From: Planctomycetota bacterium
GTDB taxonomy: Bacteria > Planctomycetota > Planctomycetia > Pirellulales > Thermoguttaceae
NCBI GenBank assembly: GCA_015661985.1
Contig: DQVB01000100.1
Location: 1-8,219, forward strand
Length of the DNA stretch: 8,219 bases
Direction: 5' to 3'
The notes beneath the pieces were generated by a model. The model did not search any database and had not been told where the DNA came from. It saw only the letters and a list, made by a program, of their open reading frames with translations. Each line of letters begins with the position of its first letter. The stretch's first letter is position 1. A program made the translations under genes and the position numbers. Positions 6,886 to 8,219 of the stretch are shown in pieces.

Positions 6886-6891
6886 TTTCGG

Positions 6892-7998
6892 TCACACGCG
6901 CATCGGTGAAGAAACACGGTAGACGAGCACCATCAAGGAAACGATCGTAATGCCCCCCAACAAAGCGATTGAAGGCGCGACACTCGCCAAGTCCCCCTCG
7001 ACACCAAACACCCAACCCTGGACCTTCCCCAGCGTATGGTACAACGACAACAACGTCCACTGTTCGTTCAGCCTCACCACCTGCGGCTCGCCCGTTTCGG
7101 CCGCAGCCTGCAAGGCCTCCACCTGGGCGCTCACCCACAACGCCGCATAGGCCACGAAACTGAACACCCAGAGGGCATACCAGGCGAACCCGGCCAGCCA
7201 GCTGCGCGTGGTCATCGAGGAGATGGCCAAAGCCAGCGTCGTCGTGGGCACAAGGAGCACGGCGGAAGCCCCCAAGATCCGCAACGGAATATCCCACGTG
7301 GTGCCGATGACGGCCAACTCGGGCGAGAGCAGCACGCCCGACACATAGAGGACCAGGGCGGGCGCCGTGGAGATCAACAGTACGAAACACCAGACCACCG
7401 CCAACTTGCCGATCACGTACTCCAGCCGGCTGATGGGCCGCGAGAAATAGAGCAGAAAGGCGCGCGAGCCCACGTCTTTGGCTACCAGGGGCGGGGCGAC
7501 CATGCCGACTACCAGCAGCATCAGCAGGCCTTGGGGATGGCGAAAAAAAATCCACATGAGCCAGCACCACATGGCGTGGCGGTCTGCGCTGACGCGCAGG
7601 CCGGGCAGCAGGGCTTGCACGCGCCGCTGCGCCTGGGCCAGGGCCTGGTCCTTCGCCGTGATCGCCATAGTGGCCGCGCCGGCCATCGCCGCTCGGCGCC
7701 GAGCCGAACCCAAGTCTGCGCCCGGGGAATCGATCAGCCGGCGGGCCGTTTCGACCACCGCCTCTCGGGCCGCCTCGCGCTCGGCCCGCGCCGCCTCCAT
7801 CCGCGTCAGCCACTGTTCGTAGATGAAGAAACCAGCTCCGAAATAGAACGCCGGAAGCCACGCCACCAACAACAGCCGCCGGAGCCAGGAGTTCTTCCAG
7901 GCGATCTTGATGCCCGTCTGCGCAATAACCCACCAACGCCAAACCTGAGGCGTTATGCGCCCGTGCCACCGGCGATACCCCAAATCATGGATCGGCAC
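6892..7998 (-). CDS. ABC-2 type transporter permease (permease A)
   Basis: Multi-pass membrane protein of 368 residues. Hydrophobic segments lie at about 42-60, 143-172 (possibly two short helices), 198-222, 240-262, 267-292 and 338-360. After the first segment comes an unusually long polar stretch (61-140), rich in Ala, Arg and Glu, predicted helical and possibly coiled-coil, probably on the outer face. The loop AKDVGSRAFLLYFSRPIS and then RLEYVIGKLA (173-200) is the classic ABC-2 permease element before a membrane helix. A second polar stretch (292-336) precedes the last helix. The GTG start at 7998 is chosen because GGGAGGA (8004-8010) lies five bases upstream and residues before it are not homologous in character. 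It overlaps the upstream ATPase gene by 14 bases. Probably works with ATPase A, ATPase B or both. Substrate unknown. Confidence 0.83.
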   Translation of the reverse strand: MPIHDLGYRRWHGRITPQVWRWWVIAQTGIKIAWKNSWLRRLLLVAWLPAFYFGAGFFIYEQWLTRMEAARAEREAAREAVVETARRLIDSPGADLGSARRRAAMAGAATMAITAKDQALAQAQRRVQALLPGLRVSADRHAMWCWLMWIFFRHPQGLLMLLVVGMVAPPLVAKDVGSRAFLLYFSRPISRLEYVIGKLAVVWCFVLLISTAPALVLYVSGVLLSPELAVIGTTWDIPLRILGASAVLLVPTTTLALAISSMTTRSWLAGFAWYALWVFSFVAYAALWVSAQVEALQAAAETGEPQVVRLNEQWTLLSLYHTLGKVQGWVFGVEGDLASVAPSIALLGGITIVSLMVLVYRVSSPMRV

Positions 7999-8219
7999 GA
8001 TCGTCCTCCCGCACCGCGCCCAGGAAGATGGCCTCCAGCGAATCGCGGGCCGGCTGGAAGGAACGGATCCCCACCCCCAACTGGCCCGCCCACTGCCATA
8101 GCTGTTGCGCCGAGGCCGCATCGGTGTCAGCCAGTACCAATGTCCGGTCGTCCTCGCACCGGACGGCCATCCCCGCCGCACGGGCCCGCTCGGCCAGCGG
8201 ACCGGCCGGCCCTGCCGTG
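7985..8219 (-). CDS. ABC transporter ATP-binding protein, C-terminal end (ATPase A)
   Basis: Last 77 residues of a gene that enters from beyond the right edge. No nucleotide-binding motif lies inside the window. It is identified by its tail: a small domain with ERARAAG, RTLVLADTD and GVGIRSFQPARDSLEAIFLGAV. This matches the C-terminal region of ABC-2 type ATPases, where a vR...P..SLEdiFl motif is usual. Position supports this: it is immediately upstream of, and overlaps by 14 bases, an ABC-2 permease gene on the same strand. TGA at 7985-7987 ends it. Together with the next three genes it forms two ATPase/permease pairs. Confidence 0.7.
   Translation of the reverse strand, partial: TAGPAGPLAERARAAGMAVRCEDDRTLVLADTDAASAQQLWQWAGQLGVGIRSFQPARDSLEAIFLGAVREDDRADP
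8004..8010 (-). promoter_or_regulatory. Ribosome binding site of permease A
   Basis: GGGAGGA on the minus strand lies within the ATPase A coding sequence, five bases before GTG 7998. It decides the permease start and suggests translation coupled to ATPase A. Confidence 0.65.

Noticed and set aside
6593..7969. Leftward open frame of 458 residues overlapping permease A and ATPase B
   Set aside because: Out of frame with both genes, Gly/Ala/Arg-rich, and without membrane segments. The competing frames carry complete ABC motifs.
7956..7988. ATG overlapping the ATPase A stop (ATGA) as a start for the next gene
   Set aside because: This frame stops after 11 codons and is not the permease frame. 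The GTG at 7998 has the better Shine-Dalgarno.

Overview
The window looks like chromosomal DNA from a member of the Planctomycetota. This is inferred from gene content and base composition, not from a marker gene. The sequence is visibly GC-rich. It combines a secreted-type sulfatase remnant, an FG-GAP/VCBS propeller protein, an NHL/PAL-type six-bladed propeller, a YfhO-like multi-pass membrane protein and tightly packed ABC-2 ATPase/permease pairs, which is typical of that phylum. Genus cannot be judged. No rRNA, tRNA, CRISPR array, transposase or phage gene was seen.

Left part (1-2073) appears eroded. A YfhO-like membrane protein gene runs leftward off the window and carries a 15-base in-frame tandem repeat at the edge. 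Head to head with it lies the 3' part of a fatty acid desaturase that has lost its first two histidine boxes. Converging on that fragment is a sulfatase whose signal peptide and N-terminal strand are joined, out of frame, to its C-terminal region. The catalytic core, including the site that would be matured to formylglycine, is gone. Two broken genes side by side suggest local deletions, or a misassembly if this is a metagenomic contig.

Central part (2074-4924) holds two apparently intact rightward genes. The first encodes an FG-GAP/VCBS protein with six visible Asp-rich calcium-loop motifs and a probable seventh, degenerate blade. The second encodes an exported NHL six-bladed propeller that aligns well with the lyase half (PAL) of peptidylglycine alpha-amidating monooxygenase. 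It keeps counterparts of PAL's three zinc-ligand histidines, its catalytic tyrosine and both functional arginines. It is the most interesting gene in the window.

Right part (4925-8219) holds the 3' part of a leftward ABC transporter operon that enters from beyond the right edge. Its order is ATPase A (C-terminal end only), permease A, ATPase B, permease B. Gaps are -14, 6 and 4 bases, so the four genes are probably cotranscribed and translationally coupled. The convergent intergenic space (4925-5129) contains two inverted repeats, one of which may be a terminator.
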